Shown in pieces: positions 19,059-19,191 of a stretch of DNA of 19,191 bases. Under the pieces are notes generated by a model. That model saw nothing but the letters and a program-made list of their open reading frames with translations. It made no database searches and was not told the DNA's origin. Source of the DNA: Phoronis ovalis. Lineage: Eukaryota; Phoronida; Phoronidae. Location: positions 1-19,191 of the forward strand of contig JAOXYB010016232.1 in assembly GCA_028565635.1 (NCBI GenBank), given 5' to 3'. The first letter of the stretch is position 1, and every line of letters starts with the position of its first letter. The position numbers and the translations under genes are program-made.

Positions 19059-19181
19059 TAACCGACTCGAACCGTCAATCCGCATTCGCGGACCTGTTTC
19101 CTACCACTCGAACGCATTTTCCGGGTTTCGCACCAAAATTCCTGCTACTCGAACCGTCATTTCCGTAGACTCGCGTAAGTT
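19059..19181. repeat. CpG-rich degenerate 41-bp tandem repeat at the window edge
   Basis: ACTCGAAC recurs at 19065, 19106 and 19147, an exact 41-base period. Around each anchor lie related CCGTCA / TTCCG / TTCGCG strings in similar order. Unit similarity outside the anchor is partial and needs small gaps. On the minus strand two anchors read GGTTCGAGT and the third GCGTTCGAGT, like the core of a tRNA-gene B box, though no tRNA fold is visible. CpG density is far above the adjoining intron. The array may continue to the right. Confidence 0.6.
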
Positions 19182-19191
19182 GCTGGGTACT

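Noticed and set aside
1-19191. CRISPR array, bacterial operon or prokaryotic defence system
   Set aside because: The window has spliced eukaryotic genes, long AT-rich introns and no regularly spaced identical repeats with unique spacers.

Overview
The window is AT-rich, intron-rich DNA from an animal nuclear genome. The dominant gene, on the minus strand, is a myocardin-related transcription factor (MRTF/MKL). Its actin-binding RPEL motifs, basic box, glutamine-rich box, SAP domain, leucine-zipper-like coiled coil and acidic C-terminal activation region can all be read, spread over six exons joined by consensus GT/AG splice sites in compatible phases. The protein differs enough from vertebrate MRTFs that an invertebrate source is likely. 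A lophotrochozoan such as a mollusc is my guess from overall style, but the sequence does not prove it.

Layout from left to right. Positions 1-311 (minus) carry the N-terminal 103 codons of an open frame that leaves the window; it is not identified but resembles the start of a retroelement Gag. Positions 622-653 and 1146-1274 (plus) look like a 32-nt microexon and the terminal coding exon of an unrecognised gene that starts left of the window. That gene is tail-to-tail with MRTF. Positions 1275-2014 are its probable 3' UTR or intergenic DNA. Positions about 2015-5611 are the probable long 3' UTR of MRTF, with two candidate poly(A) signals, a hairpin cluster and three Pumilio-type motifs. MRTF coding exons lie at 5612-6387, 6733-6817, 8505-8640, 10265-12254, 15112-15187 and 18718-18773. 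The exons carrying the start codon and the core of RPEL1 lie to the right of the window. The introns hold small tandem duplications, a perfect AT-rich hairpin, a possible LTR fragment near 16951 and a GC-rich patch near 14047-14145. The last 130 bases (19059-19181) are a CpG-rich, degenerate 41-bp tandem repeat unlike anything else here.

MRTF proteins are actin-regulated coactivators of serum response factor (SRF). G-actin bound to the RPEL motifs holds them in the cytoplasm; when actin polymerises they enter the nucleus and activate cytoskeletal genes. The readable domains here preserve that design, with one notable change in the second RPEL motif. I found no wholly novel multi-gene system. 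The best leads are the unrecognised plus-strand gene end, the left-edge open frame, the 41-bp CpG-rich repeat and the atypical RPEL2.
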